Assembly: GCA_004010935.1 (NCBI GenBank)
Contig: CP026511.1
Span: 4,650,001-4,714,000 of the forward strand
Reading direction: 5' to 3'
From: Pseudomonadaceae bacterium SI-3
GTDB lineage: Bacteria; Pseudomonadota; Gammaproteobacteria; Pseudomonadales; Pseudomonadaceae
DNA: 64,000 nt
The notes beneath the pieces were generated by a model. The model made no database searches. It was not told where the DNA came from and saw only the letters and a list, made by a program, of their open reading frames with translations. Below, piece by piece: positions 18,098 to 26,803 of the stretch. The stretch's first letter is position 1. Every line of letters begins with the position of its first letter. The position numbers and the translations under genes were made by a program.

Positions 18098-20968
18098 TTG
18101 CCCGCAAGAACCCTGATCAGCTGGCATTGGCTCGCATTCCTGATCGCCTTCATCCTGCTAGTCGCACTGGGCTGGCAAGGCAAGCAAACCCAGCAACAGA
18201 TTCTGGCGACCAATCTGTCGGTCAGTCATAGCCTGGAAATCATCACCGCAACCCAATACATGCTGACGTCGCTGCAAGACATCGAAACCGGTGCCCGCGG
18301 TTTCGTTTTGACCGGTGATTCCAGCTATCTCGAATCCTACGAACTCGGCCTACGGCAGATCGAAGCGCACCGTCGTGGGCTGCAACGGCTGCTGGAAGAC
18401 CGGGCGTTTCCCGACCAGGGTTGGTTCGAGCAGCTCGACCGCAATATTGCCGAGCGCCTGATGATTGCCGCCGACAACATCCAGGCACGCCGGGTTGTCG
18501 GCTTGCAAGCGGCAGCCGAACGCCTGCACCAGGCCGGCGGCAAGCTGATCATGGATCGACTGCGGGCCTTGCTGGATGCGGTCGAGCGACGGGAGCGCAA
18601 GCAGCTCGCCGCCGCCAACCAGGCCGTGGCCGACACCATCGCGCAAAGCCGCAGACTGGCACTGATCGGCAGCCTGCTGGTGGCAGCGTTGTCTTTGGCC
18701 GCGTTTTGGGCCATCCGCCGCAACCTGCAGATTCGCCAGGCCCTGGCGATCAAGGCGCAAGCTGGCGAAGCTCGTCTGGGCGCCCTGCTGCAGGCGATTC
18801 CCGACAACCTGTACGCCATTGATGGTCAGCGCCGGATCACCGCCCTGTCCCAAGGAAGCGCGGTTCAGGCTCCGGCGTCCGAAGCCATCGAGCCGCTGCT
18901 GCTGGGGCTGCTTCCCCATGTCGATAACTCGTTACAACTGCGCCAGACCACCTGGTGCGAGATGAGCCGGCAGCGGACCTTCGAGGTTCGTCTGGTGCCT
19001 ACCGGCCTCGGTGATCACCTGGCGATTGCCCGTGACGTGACCGAGCTGCAACGGAGCCGCGACACGCTCGAGGACCAGAAAGTTTTCCTGCGGCGGGTCG
19101 TCGATACCGATGAGAACCTGATCTTCGTGCGCGACGAGCTGGGCCGCTTTCTGTTGTGCAACAGTGCCTTCACCGCACTGCTCGACGCTCGGCCCGAAGC
19201 CATCGAAGGCCGCCGGGCCGAGGAAATCGCCGGGGCGGAACGGCTATTGCCTCTGTTGCAGGGCGAAGGCGACCTGCTGTGTGGCAGTGGCGAACTGCGC
19301 ATTACCGAGATCGGTCTTACCGATACATACGGTCAGGAGCGCTGGCTACAGGTGGTCAAGCGTCCCATGACCATGCCCAGCGGCGCCTGTTATGTCGTGA
19401 CCGTTGCGGTCGATATGTCGCTCAGACGACGCATGGAGCAGATGAAGACCGAGTTCATCTCCACCGTCAGCCATGAACTGCGAACCCCGCTGACCGCCAT
19501 CCGTGGCGCGCTGGGCATGCTGGTCGGGGGCGTCGCAGGCCACATCGAAGAGGGCGCCCGACCACTTCTGGACATCGCGCACAAGAACAGCGAGCGGCTG
19601 GTGCGCCTGATCAACGACATCCTCGACATTGAAAAGCTCGAAGCCGGGCGCTTGCCGTTCCACTTCAGCCGCTGCGATGTCCAGGCGCTGACCGAACAGG
19701 CATTGGCCGACCTCAAGCCATACGCCGATGAATACGGCGTCCGCCTGACGCTTACGCTGCCCGACGGCCCCCTCCAGGCCGAGGGCAATCTCGACCCGGA
19801 TCGGTTCACCCAGGTGATGGCCAATCTGCTGTCCAACGCGATCAAACATTCGCCGGCTGGTGGCGTGGTCAGCGTCGACCTGCGCCTCCACGGCGGCAGC
19901 CTGGAGATCGGCGTTCAGGACCAGGGCCAGGGTATTCCGGCAGAGTTTCGCTCACGGATATTCGAACGCTTCGCCCAGGCTGACTCATCCGATGCGCGTA
20001 AGCGTGGCGGCACTGGACTGGGCCTGGCGATCACCCGTTCGTTGGTCCAGCAGATGCACGGGCGGATCGGTTTCGACTCTCAGGAAGGCCAGGGCACGCG
20101 CTTCTGGCTGCGCCTGCCGGTCGCATCTACACAGCCCATCAATCCACCAACCGCCGCGCAAGCGCTGCCGACAGCGGGCACCAGTCGGCCGGCGGAGCGC
20201 ATTCTCGTACTCGAGCCCGACGCGCCTGCCGCAGAACAGCTCGCCGCCGCGCTGCAGCAACATGGCTACGCCACGCTGATTGCCGAAACGGCAGCCAAAG
20301 CACGCGAGATGCTGGCTGAGTTCAGCATTCAGGCGCTCACTCTGAGCCCTGCGCTGAGCGACGAAGACAGCATTGCGTTTCTACAGAACCTGCGCAGCCA
20401 GACCGCTTACCGTCATCTGCCGGTGCTGATCGTCAGCCTCCAGCCACAACGCCGCGACAATGACGACGGGGCCCTGCGCGGCGGCGCGGTCGGCGTAATC
20501 GACTGGTTGCACAAGCCGGTTGACCCGTCGCGGGTCATGGATGTGGTGCGCGCATGCCTCAGGAACAACGGAGTCCGCCCGCGCATCCTTCACGTTGAAG
20601 ACGATGAGGATCTGCGCACCCTGCTCGCCAGGCTGGTCGAGCCATTGGAGATCGATCTCCTTGGTGCGCCCACCCTGAGCGAGGCGCGTCAACTGATCGA
20701 CGAGCACCGCTTTGACCTGGCGATCATCGACTTGATGCTGCCCGACGGGGACGGCAGCGAGCTGTTCGACCAGTTGGCTCAGAGCGTGCCGCCACCGCCC
20801 GTAATCATATTCTCCGCGCTGGATTCGCCGGTGCACGACAGCCGCCTGGCCCTACGCCAGCTGGTCAAGTCGCGCCATGACGGCGACGAACTCGCTGCGC
20901 TGATTCAGCAGCTGCTCCAGCAATGGCCGCCCGGCCATACCCCGGTTTCAGAAGAGGTCAACCCATGA
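18098..20968 (+). CDS. CHASE3-type hybrid histidine kinase with two receiver domains
   Basis: A 956-residue inner-membrane hybrid kinase. TM1 (about 9-28), a CHASE3-like extracytoplasmic helical domain (about 40-180; DIETGARGFVLTGDSSYLESY is characteristic), TM2 (about 188-208), PAS-like regions (about 225-450), HisKA with His459 (FISTVSHELRTPLTAI) and HATPase (NLLSNAIKHSPAGG; GTGLGLAITRSLV). Of the two C-terminal receivers, the first (about 705-825) lacks an acceptor Asp (ALTLSPALSDEDS), while the second keeps Asp878 (AIIDLMLPDGDG). The start is TTG at 18098, seven bases after AGGAG. The 173-base gap before it is the longest in the cluster and may hold a second promoter. Confidence 0.9.
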   Translation: MPARTLISWHWLAFLIAFILLVALGWQGKQTQQQILATNLSVSHSLEIITATQYMLTSLQDIETGARGFVLTGDSSYLESYELGLRQIEAHRRGLQRLLEDRAFPDQGWFEQLDRNIAERLMIAADNIQARRVVGLQAAAERLHQAGGKLIMDRLRALLDAVERRERKQLAAANQAVADTIAQSRRLALIGSLLVAALSLAAFWAIRRNLQIRQALAIKAQAGEARLGALLQAIPDNLYAIDGQRRITALSQGSAVQAPASEAIEPLLLGLLPHVDNSLQLRQTTWCEMSRQRTFEVRLVPTGLGDHLAIARDVTELQRSRDTLEDQKVFLRRVVDTDENLIFVRDELGRFLLCNSAFTALLDARPEAIEGRRAEEIAGAERLLPLLQGEGDLLCGSGELRITEIGLTDTYGQERWLQVVKRPMTMPSGACYVVTVAVDMSLRRRMEQMKTEFISTVSHELRTPLTAIRGALGMLVGGVAGHIEEGARPLLDIAHKNSERLVRLINDILDIEKLEAGRLPFHFSRCDVQALTEQALADLKPYADEYGVRLTLTLPDGPLQAEGNLDPDRFTQVMANLLSNAIKHSPAGGVVSVDLRLHGGSLEIGVQDQGQGIPAEFRSRIFERFAQADSSDARKRGGTGLGLAITRSLVQQMHGRIGFDSQEGQGTRFWLRLPVASTQPINPPTAAQALPTAGTSRPAERILVLEPDAPAAEQLAAALQQHGYATLIAETAAKAREMLAEFSIQALTLSPALSDEDSIAFLQNLRSQTAYRHLPVLIVSLQPQRRDNDDGALRGGAVGVIDWLHKPVDPSRVMDVVRACLRNNGVRPRILHVEDDEDLRTLLARLVEPLEIDLLGAPTLSEARQLIDEHRFDLAIIDLMLPDGDGSELFDQLAQSVPPPPVIIFSALDSPVHDSRLALRQLVKSRHDGDELAALIQQLLQQWPPGHTPVSEEVNP

Positions 20969-21354
20969 GCGACTCCACTAGCCAGCGCATTTTGATGGTT
21001 GAGGACGAGGAGGACATCGCGTTCCTCATTCGCTTCATGCTCGAGCGGCACGGATTTACCGTGGATCACGCGGCAGACGGCCGTCAGGCCATCGAAAAGA
21101 TCACCTCATCGAGCCCACCTGATCTGACCCTGATGGACATCATGCTGCCCTACCACGACGGGTTGGAGCTGATCGAGCGGCTGCGCGCACAACCTGGCTG
21201 GGAAAGCGTGCCGGTGCTGATGCTGACCGCCAAGGCACGTGAGGTGGATATTGTCCGGGCGCTGGAGCTGGGCGCCGACGACTACGTGACCAAGCCCTTC
21301 CAGCCGGAGGAACTGCTGGCGCGCATTCGTCGCCTGTTGCGGAGGCCACGATGA
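20965..21354 (+). CDS. Single-domain response regulator (PhoB-type receiver)
   Basis: A 129-residue stand-alone receiver with MVEDEEDI at the acidic site, Asp58 in LMDIMLPYHDG, the Thr in MLTAKARE and the Lys in VTKPFQPEEL. It resembles OmpR/PhoB receivers more than the other two in the cluster, but stops just after the final helix (ELLARIRRLLRRPR) with no DNA-binding domain. ATG overlaps the hybrid kinase stop (ATGA), AGAGG precedes it by seven bases, and its own stop overlaps the next start (ATGA), so kinase, receiver and barrel gene are translationally coupled. Confidence 0.9.
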   Translation: MSDSTSQRILMVEDEEDIAFLIRFMLERHGFTVDHAADGRQAIEKITSSSPPDLTLMDIMLPYHDGLELIERLRAQPGWESVPVLMLTAKAREVDIVRALELGADDYVTKPFQPEELLARIRRLLRRPR

Positions 21355-22493
21355 CTCACCTGGTTCTAGGCATGGCGCTGGCGCTTCCGATTTCACTGCT
21401 GCCAGCGCTAGCGCTGGCTGATGTCGCCAGCGCCCAACGACAGATCGAAGCGCAGCAACTCGATGCTGCCGAGGCGACCCTGCTGGAGCATCTGACACGC
21501 CAGCCCAACGACAGCGAAGCTCGATTCCTGCTGGCTCGCGTGCGCGCCTGGCGTGGCCAACCCGAGCAGGCCCTACCCCTCTACGATCAGCTGCTGCAAC
21601 GCGAACCGGACAACGCCGACTACCTGCTCGGGCAAGGCCAGGCGCTGCTCTGGGCCGGTCGCCCGCAGGCCGCGCTGGAATCGCTCGAACGGGCTGCGCA
21701 GATTGCCCCGGACTATGCCGATATCCAGCAGGTGATTCAGCAGGCGCGCGCCGCGATGACCTCCCCGGTGACTGCCACCAAAGCGGTCGCCACAGCGCCG
21801 GCGCAGCGCCGCCACGAGCTCGAATTGTCGGCCCGCCAAGACTGGCTGGACAGCGGCTTCGACAACTGGCGCAGTCAGCGTCTCGACTACGCTTCGACGC
21901 AACCGGAAGGGCTCGGCTGGTACGGTGCACTGCTGCGCGAGCAGCGCTTTGGCGAATGGGATCAGGGCGCCGAGGCGGGGGCGGTGATCGCACTGGATGA
22001 AAACTGGACGCTGCAACCCGAAGTCGGCTATCAGCCGTCACCTTACTTCCTGCCCGAATGGCACGCCGACCTACGCCTGCAGCGGCGACTGCCGGCGGGC
22101 TTCCTCGGCGCTGCCAGCATTCGCCGCACTGAATACGAAACCACCCGCGTCGAGCGGCTGGCCCTCAGCGCCGAACGCTATTGGGACTCCTGGCGTGCGG
22201 GCTACACCCTGAACATCACCGATGTGGCCAATGCCGGCACGCCGGTCGGCCATGACCTGGCGCTGGACTACTACTACGCCGGCCTCAGCTATGCCGGTCT
22301 GCGCCTGACCGTAGGTGAAGAAGAAGCCGTCGAGGAACAGCAACTGATCACCAGCGACGTACGCGCGCTCAGCCTGCAGGGTCGCCATTGGCTGGACAGC
22401 CGCTGGGCGCTGACCTGGGAAGTCGGTCATCACCGCCAGGGCGATTACTACACGCGGCGCTGGCTGCAGCTCGGCCTGCGGCATGCTTTCTGA
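21351..22493 (+). CDS. TPR / YaiO-family outer-membrane beta-barrel protein
   Basis: A 380-residue exported protein. A signal peptide (about 1-23, ending LPALALAD) is followed by TPR repeats (about 25-130: AEATLLEHLTRQPNDSEARF, ALPLYDQLLQREPDNADYLL, ALESLERAAQIAPDYADI) and a C-terminal barrel of amphipathic strands (about 150-380) ending in ...WLQLGLRHAF with a terminal Phe, as expected for Bam substrates. This is the YaiO-type architecture, which also forms part of NfrA-like glycan receptors. Beside a glycosyltransferase it is a plausible outer-membrane export partner, with the TPR part facing the periplasm. Function is inferred from architecture and context. Confidence 0.85.
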   Translation: MTHLVLGMALALPISLLPALALADVASAQRQIEAQQLDAAEATLLEHLTRQPNDSEARFLLARVRAWRGQPEQALPLYDQLLQREPDNADYLLGQGQALLWAGRPQAALESLERAAQIAPDYADIQQVIQQARAAMTSPVTATKAVATAPAQRRHELELSARQDWLDSGFDNWRSQRLDYASTQPEGLGWYGALLREQRFGEWDQGAEAGAVIALDENWTLQPEVGYQPSPYFLPEWHADLRLQRRLPAGFLGAASIRRTEYETTRVERLALSAERYWDSWRAGYTLNITDVANAGTPVGHDLALDYYYAGLSYAGLRLTVGEEEAVEEQQLITSDVRALSLQGRHWLDSRWALTWEVGHHRQGDYYTRRWLQLGLRHAF

Positions 22494-22569
22494 ACGGCTG
22501 CCCGCCTGTCCAGCCTGGCTGTGCGAAACGTCGCGCCAGGCCTGGCTGTCGATCTGGCCGGAAGACGCC

Positions 22570-23607
22570 ATGCTGCAGCTCGCGCTGTACTGCGCGCTGG
22601 GGCTGGGCGCCCTGACTCTGCTGGTGATGTTGCAGGTCATGTTGCTCGGCGAGCTCGCCCGCCGGCGCGCCAGCCGCCGCCAGCAGTTCAACGAGCAGTG
22701 GCGGCCGTTCTTTGCCTTGTGCAGCCTTGGCGATGAGCTGCCGGCACCAGCGCCGACCCTGCCACGCGGACAGCAGCTGTGGTTTCTCCTGCAATGGAAC
22801 CGCACCCAGCTGCAACTGCGTGGGGCAGCCCGAGAGCGGATGAATCGCGCCTTGGTCGCGCTGGGCATGGATCAACACGCTCTGGTGCTGCTGCGCGGTC
22901 GGGTCCGCAGCAAGCTGATCGGGCTGACCTGCCTACGCCACCTTGCTGACCCCGCGTATTGGAATGACGTGCAACCGCTGCTCGTGAATCGCAACGTGAC
23001 CGTCTCACTGGCCTCGGCGCAGACGTTGATTGCCATGGATGCGACCCGTGCCATGCAGCTGATCCTGCCGGCCGCCGTGAGCCGTCCGGACTGGGCGTTG
23101 CCACGCCTGGCGAGCCTCTGTCAGCAAGCCGGCGAACAGGCTGTGACCTTGCCATTGCTGATTGCCCTCAGCGGCTCCGAAGACCCGCGCCGCGAGCGAC
23201 TGGTGCCCCTGTTGGTGCATGGCGACCCCCGTCACGCGGCGCCCTGGGCACGCGCGCGGCTGGCAGAGGACGCAGCGCCGGAGCAGTTGCAGGTCGCGCT
23301 GCGTTGCCTCTGCGAATTGGGCGACCCGCGTGACCGCGGCCGTCTGCTGCGTGCCCTGCAACACAGCCATGCCGATGTGCGTCTGGCCGCGCTGCAAGCC
23401 CTGCATAAACAGGCACGCAGCGACGACAGCGCGCTGTTCATGCCGTTGCTTGGCGATCCCAGCTGGTGGGTCCGCCAAGCCGCCGCCGATAGCTTGGCAA
23501 CGCTGCCGGGCGCCACCCCGGAAGGGCTACAGATGCTGTTCCGGCAAGTGCAAGATCGTTACGGCCAAGACGCTCTGCGCCGCGCCATGGCGGAGGTCAA
23601 ACGGTGA
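22570..23607 (+). CDS. Membrane-anchored HEAT-repeat protein
   Basis: A 345-residue protein with one N-terminal transmembrane helix (about 5-27: LYCALGLGALTLLVMLQVMLL) and then helical HEAT-like repeats, clearest at ...LRCLCELGDPRDRGRLLRAL, HSHADVRLAALQALHKQA and PLLGDPSWWVRQAAADSLATL. Such proteins are scaffolds, here probably holding the synthase or bridging to the outer-membrane partner. ATG 22570 has GGAAG five bases upstream; an alternative ATG at 22483 would overlap the barrel gene by 11 bases and add 29 residues without an obvious ribosome site. It is sandwiched between barrel and glycosyltransferase genes, and its stop overlaps the next start. Confidence 0.8.
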   Translation: MLQLALYCALGLGALTLLVMLQVMLLGELARRRASRRQQFNEQWRPFFALCSLGDELPAPAPTLPRGQQLWFLLQWNRTQLQLRGAARERMNRALVALGMDQHALVLLRGRVRSKLIGLTCLRHLADPAYWNDVQPLLVNRNVTVSLASAQTLIAMDATRAMQLILPAAVSRPDWALPRLASLCQQAGEQAVTLPLLIALSGSEDPRRERLVPLLVHGDPRHAAPWARARLAEDAAPEQLQVALRCLCELGDPRDRGRLLRALQHSHADVRLAALQALHKQARSDDSALFMPLLGDPSWWVRQAAADSLATLPGATPEGLQMLFRQVQDRYGQDALRRAMAEVKR

Positions 23608-25007
23608 CCTTCGATTGGCTCGGGTGGCTGCAGCTGGGTTTCATCCTCTATTTTCTGCTGCTCAACGGCATGTACCTGTTGCTCAACGTGCTGTCGATGG
23701 CCAGCCTGACGAGTTATATCCGACAGCGCGCCGAAATTGGTGAGATCGCCCCCTATCTCGGCGTCGAGCCTCCAGTTTCGGTGCTGATGCCGGCATTCAA
23801 CGAGGAAACGACGATTCGCACCTCGGTGCGCTCGATGCTTCAACTGCAGTACCCCGAATTCGAAGTGGTGGTGATCAACGACGGTTCGAAGGACAACACC
23901 CTCGCCGTGCTGATCGAGGAGTTCGAACTGGTGCCGCATCCCGAGCCGCTGCGCCAGGCCGTTGCCCATCAGCCGGTGCAGGCGATCTACCGCTCACGGC
24001 GCTACGCCAATCTGCGGGTCATCGACAAAGCCAACGGCGGCAAGGCTGACGCACTGAATGCCGGTATCAATGCCGCGCGACACGGTTTGTTCTGCGGGGT
24101 AGATGCCGACTCGATCCTCCAGCGCGACAGTTTGTTGCGCGTTGTCCAACCCTTCCTCGAAGACGAACGTACGGTCGCCGCTGGCGGCACGGTCCGTATC
24201 GCCAACGGCTCGGAGGTGCGCGGCGGTTTTCTGATCCGTGCCGGACTGCCGAGCAACTGGCTGGCACGCTTTCAGATCGTTGAATACCTGCGAGCCTTTC
24301 TGTTCGGCCGCCTCGGCTGGTCACCGATGAACGCCGTGCTGATCATCTCCGGTGCCTTCGGGCTGTTCGACAAGGAGCGGGTCATGGCCGTCGGCGGCTA
24401 CCGCACCGACACGGTGGGCGAGGACATGGAACTGGTGGTGCGGCTGCATCGCTATCACCGGGAAAAGCGCATTCCCTACCGCATCCGCTACCTGCCCGAC
24501 CCGATCTGCTGGACCGAATGCCCGGAAGATCTCGGCACCCTCGGCCGTCAGCGCAGTCGCTGGCAACGCGGGCTGGCAGAGAGCCTGAGCCGCCACGCAC
24601 GCCTCGCCTTCAGCCTGCGCGGCGGCACACCGGGCTGGCTGGCCTGGCCGTTCATGACGTTGTTCGAATGGATCGGACCGCTGATCGAACTGGTCGGCTA
24701 CGGCTTCATGATTGGCGGGTTCGTGATGGGCGTGGTGTCGTACGCGGCGCTAGCGGCCTTCCTGCTGGTCGCCATCGGCATGGGGATCTTGCTGTCAGTC
24801 AACGGTCTGCTGCTGGAAACCATGTCGTTTCGCGTCTACGAACGTCGCCGCGACATGCTGCGGCTGTTTCTCATGGCCGTGCTGGAGAACTTCGGCTATC
24901 GCCAGCTGAACACGCTCTGGCGCTGCCGCGGACTATGGCAGTGGTTCTCGCGTCGCAAGCATCACTGGGGTGCGATGCGCCGCAGTGGGCGGTGGGGGCA
25001 AAGCTAG
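23604..25007 (+). CDS. Processive family 2 glycosyltransferase (polysaccharide synthase)
   Basis: A 467-residue inner-membrane GT2 enzyme expected to polymerise a sugar from a nucleotide-sugar donor. TM1 is about 8-32. The cytosolic domain carries all processive-synthase motifs: Asp93 in INDGS, Asp167/Asp169 in GVDADS, GEDMEL around 273 and QRSRW at 316-320. Two or three further TM helices span about 340-400. No PilZ domain is fused, so c-di-GMP control would have to come through another protein. The start is GTG 23604, overlapping the HEAT gene stop (GTGA), with GGAGG seven bases upstream. The sugar is not predictable from sequence; resemblance is to PgaC/HmsR- and NfrB-like synthases. Confidence 0.9.
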   Translation: MTFDWLGWLQLGFILYFLLLNGMYLLLNVLSMASLTSYIRQRAEIGEIAPYLGVEPPVSVLMPAFNEETTIRTSVRSMLQLQYPEFEVVVINDGSKDNTLAVLIEEFELVPHPEPLRQAVAHQPVQAIYRSRRYANLRVIDKANGGKADALNAGINAARHGLFCGVDADSILQRDSLLRVVQPFLEDERTVAAGGTVRIANGSEVRGGFLIRAGLPSNWLARFQIVEYLRAFLFGRLGWSPMNAVLIISGAFGLFDKERVMAVGGYRTDTVGEDMELVVRLHRYHREKRIPYRIRYLPDPICWTECPEDLGTLGRQRSRWQRGLAESLSRHARLAFSLRGGTPGWLAWPFMTLFEWIGPLIELVGYGFMIGGFVMGVVSYAALAAFLLVAIGMGILLSVNGLLLETMSFRVYERRRDMLRLFLMAVLENFGYRQLNTLWRCRGLWQWFSRRKHHWGAMRRSGRWGQS

Positions 25008-25022
25008 CTGAACGCTGAGAAA

Positions 25023-25100
25023 CCGTAGGGTGGATCACGCTTCTCAATCCACCATGGCTGTGCAACCAGGTGGATGTAAAAAGCGACATCTACCCTACGG
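25023..25100. repeat. Cloverleaf-like inverted repeat (CGTAGGGTGGA type)
   Basis: An outer stem (CCGTAGGGTGGAT at 25023-25035 with ATCTACCCTACGG at 25088-25100, one mismatch) encloses two local hairpins: GGTGGAT...ATCCACC on the left and GGTGGATGT...ACATCTACC on the right. It lies between convergent genes (synthase, plus; aldehyde dehydrogenase, minus) and may serve both as terminator. The outer ends match those of the repeat at 35092-35151. Confidence 0.75.
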
Positions 25101-25106
25101 ATGTCG

Positions 25107-26600
25107 TTAGAGCTTGATCCAGGTGGCCTTCAGCTCGGTGTACTTGTCGAAGGCGTGCAGTGACTTGTCGCGGCCGTTGCCGGACTGCTTGAAGCCGCCG
25201 AACGGCGCAGTCATGTCACCGCCGTCGTACTGGTTGACCCAGACACTGCCAGCCCGTAACGCCTTGGCGGTCAGGTGCGCCTTGGACAGATCAGCCGTCC
25301 ACACGGCCGCGGCGAGGCCGTACGGCGTGTCGTTGGCGATGCTCACCGCCTCGGCTGCGGTGTCAAAGGTGATCACCGACAGCACCGGTCCGAAGATTTC
25401 TTCGCGGGCGATCTTCATGGCATTGCTGACGCCGTCGAAAATAGTCGGCTCGACGTACAGCCCGCCAGTGTCCTGCATCGTCCGTTGCCCGCCGATCAGC
25501 ACCTTCGCACCGTCGTTGCGACCGGCTTCGATGTAGCCGAGCACGGTGTCGAGCTGCTGGGTATCGACCAGCGCGCCGACATTGGTGGCCGGATCCAACG
25601 GGTTACCAGGCTTCCAGCCCTTGAGCGCCTCGACCACCATCGGCAGGAAGCGCTCCTTGACCGAGCTTTCGACCAACAGCCGCGAGCCCGCGGTGCAGAC
25701 TTCGCCCTGGTTGAAGGCGATGGCGCCCGCCGCAGACTTCGCTGCGGCCTCCAGGTCCGGGGCGTCAGCAAAGACGATGTTCGGGCTCTTGCCGCCCGCT
25801 TCCAGCCAGACGCGCTTCATGTTCGACTCGCCAGCGTAGATCATCAGCTGCTTGGCAACCCGTGTGGAGCCGGTGAACACCAGCGTGTCGACGTCCATGT
25901 GCAGCGCCAGCGCCTTACCCACAGTGTGGCCGTAGCCCGGCAGCACGTTGAGCACGCCCGGCGGAATGCCCGCCTCGATCGCCAGTTGCGCCACGCGGAT
26001 GGCGGTGAGCGGGGATTTTTCCGACGGCTTGAGGACCACCGAGTTACCTGTGGCCAGCGCTGGGCCAAGCTTCCAGCAGGCCATCATCAGGGGGAAATTC
26101 CAAGGCACGATCGCCGCTACCACACCTACCGGCTCGCGGGTCACCAGGCCCAGCTGATCGTGCGGCGTCGCGGCCACTTCGTCGTAAATCTTGTCGATCG
26201 CCTCGCCGGACCAGCGCAGCGCATTGGCTGAGCCGGGCATGTCGACGTTCAACGAATCGCTGATCGGCTTGCCCATGTCCAAGGTTTCCAACAAGGCCAA
26301 CTCCTCGGCGTTGGCCTGGATCAGGTTGGCGAAGCGAATCATGGTCGCCTTGCGCTTGGCTGGCGCCAGGCGGGACCAGACGCCAGATTCGAAAGCCATA
26401 CGGGCGCTGATCACGGCGCGATCCGCATCGGCCTCATCACAGCTCGCCACCTGCGCCAGCACCCGCCCATCGACCGGGCTGATGCAGTCGAAGCGGGCGC
26501 CGCCGGTGGGCTCGGTGTATTCGCCCTGGATGAAGGCGCGGCCTTCGATGCGCAGGTCGCGGGCACGCTGTTGCCAATCGGCAAGAGTCAGGGTGGTCAT
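25107..26600 (-). CDS. NAD(P)-dependent aldehyde dehydrogenase, probable amino-/guanidino-aldehyde type
   Basis: A 497-residue ALDH with the catalytic Cys302 (QGEVCTAGSR), Glu near 268 (LEAGGKSPN), the VPWNFP cofactor stretch and FTGSTRV. N-terminal and overall sequence recall gamma-glutamyl-gamma-aminobutyraldehyde or 4-guanidinobutyraldehyde dehydrogenases (PuuC/KauB), which oxidise aldehydes from polyamine or arginine breakdown; the exact substrate is inference. ATG 26600 has AGGA seven bases upstream. It is divergent from an omega-transaminase gene, the enzyme type that would generate its aldehyde. Confidence 0.85.
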   Translation of the reverse strand: MTTLTLADWQQRARDLRIEGRAFIQGEYTEPTGGARFDCISPVDGRVLAQVASCDEADADRAVISARMAFESGVWSRLAPAKRKATMIRFANLIQANAEELALLETLDMGKPISDSLNVDMPGSANALRWSGEAIDKIYDEVAATPHDQLGLVTREPVGVVAAIVPWNFPLMMACWKLGPALATGNSVVLKPSEKSPLTAIRVAQLAIEAGIPPGVLNVLPGYGHTVGKALALHMDVDTLVFTGSTRVAKQLMIYAGESNMKRVWLEAGGKSPNIVFADAPDLEAAAKSAAGAIAFNQGEVCTAGSRLLVESSVKERFLPMVVEALKGWKPGNPLDPATNVGALVDTQQLDTVLGYIEAGRNDGAKVLIGGQRTMQDTGGLYVEPTIFDGVSNAMKIAREEIFGPVLSVITFDTAAEAVSIANDTPYGLAAAVWTADLSKAHLTAKALRAGSVWVNQYDGGDMTAPFGGFKQSGNGRDKSLHAFDKYTELKATWIKL

Positions 26601-26803
26601 GGGGCGTCCTCGGTATCTGTCGAATAATCAGAAAGGCACCCTAAACCAGCGGCACCAGGCCTATCAATATTTTTTACGCAGCAGCCGTTTTCTGCCTTGT
26701 TTTGTTCGTTTTATTAAACATAGACTCGCCAAAACCGCTGGGCGCTCGGGTGATGTCGCGCTACAGCATAGCCGTCGAACCCGTCGCCCTGCCGGAGCTA
26801 GTC

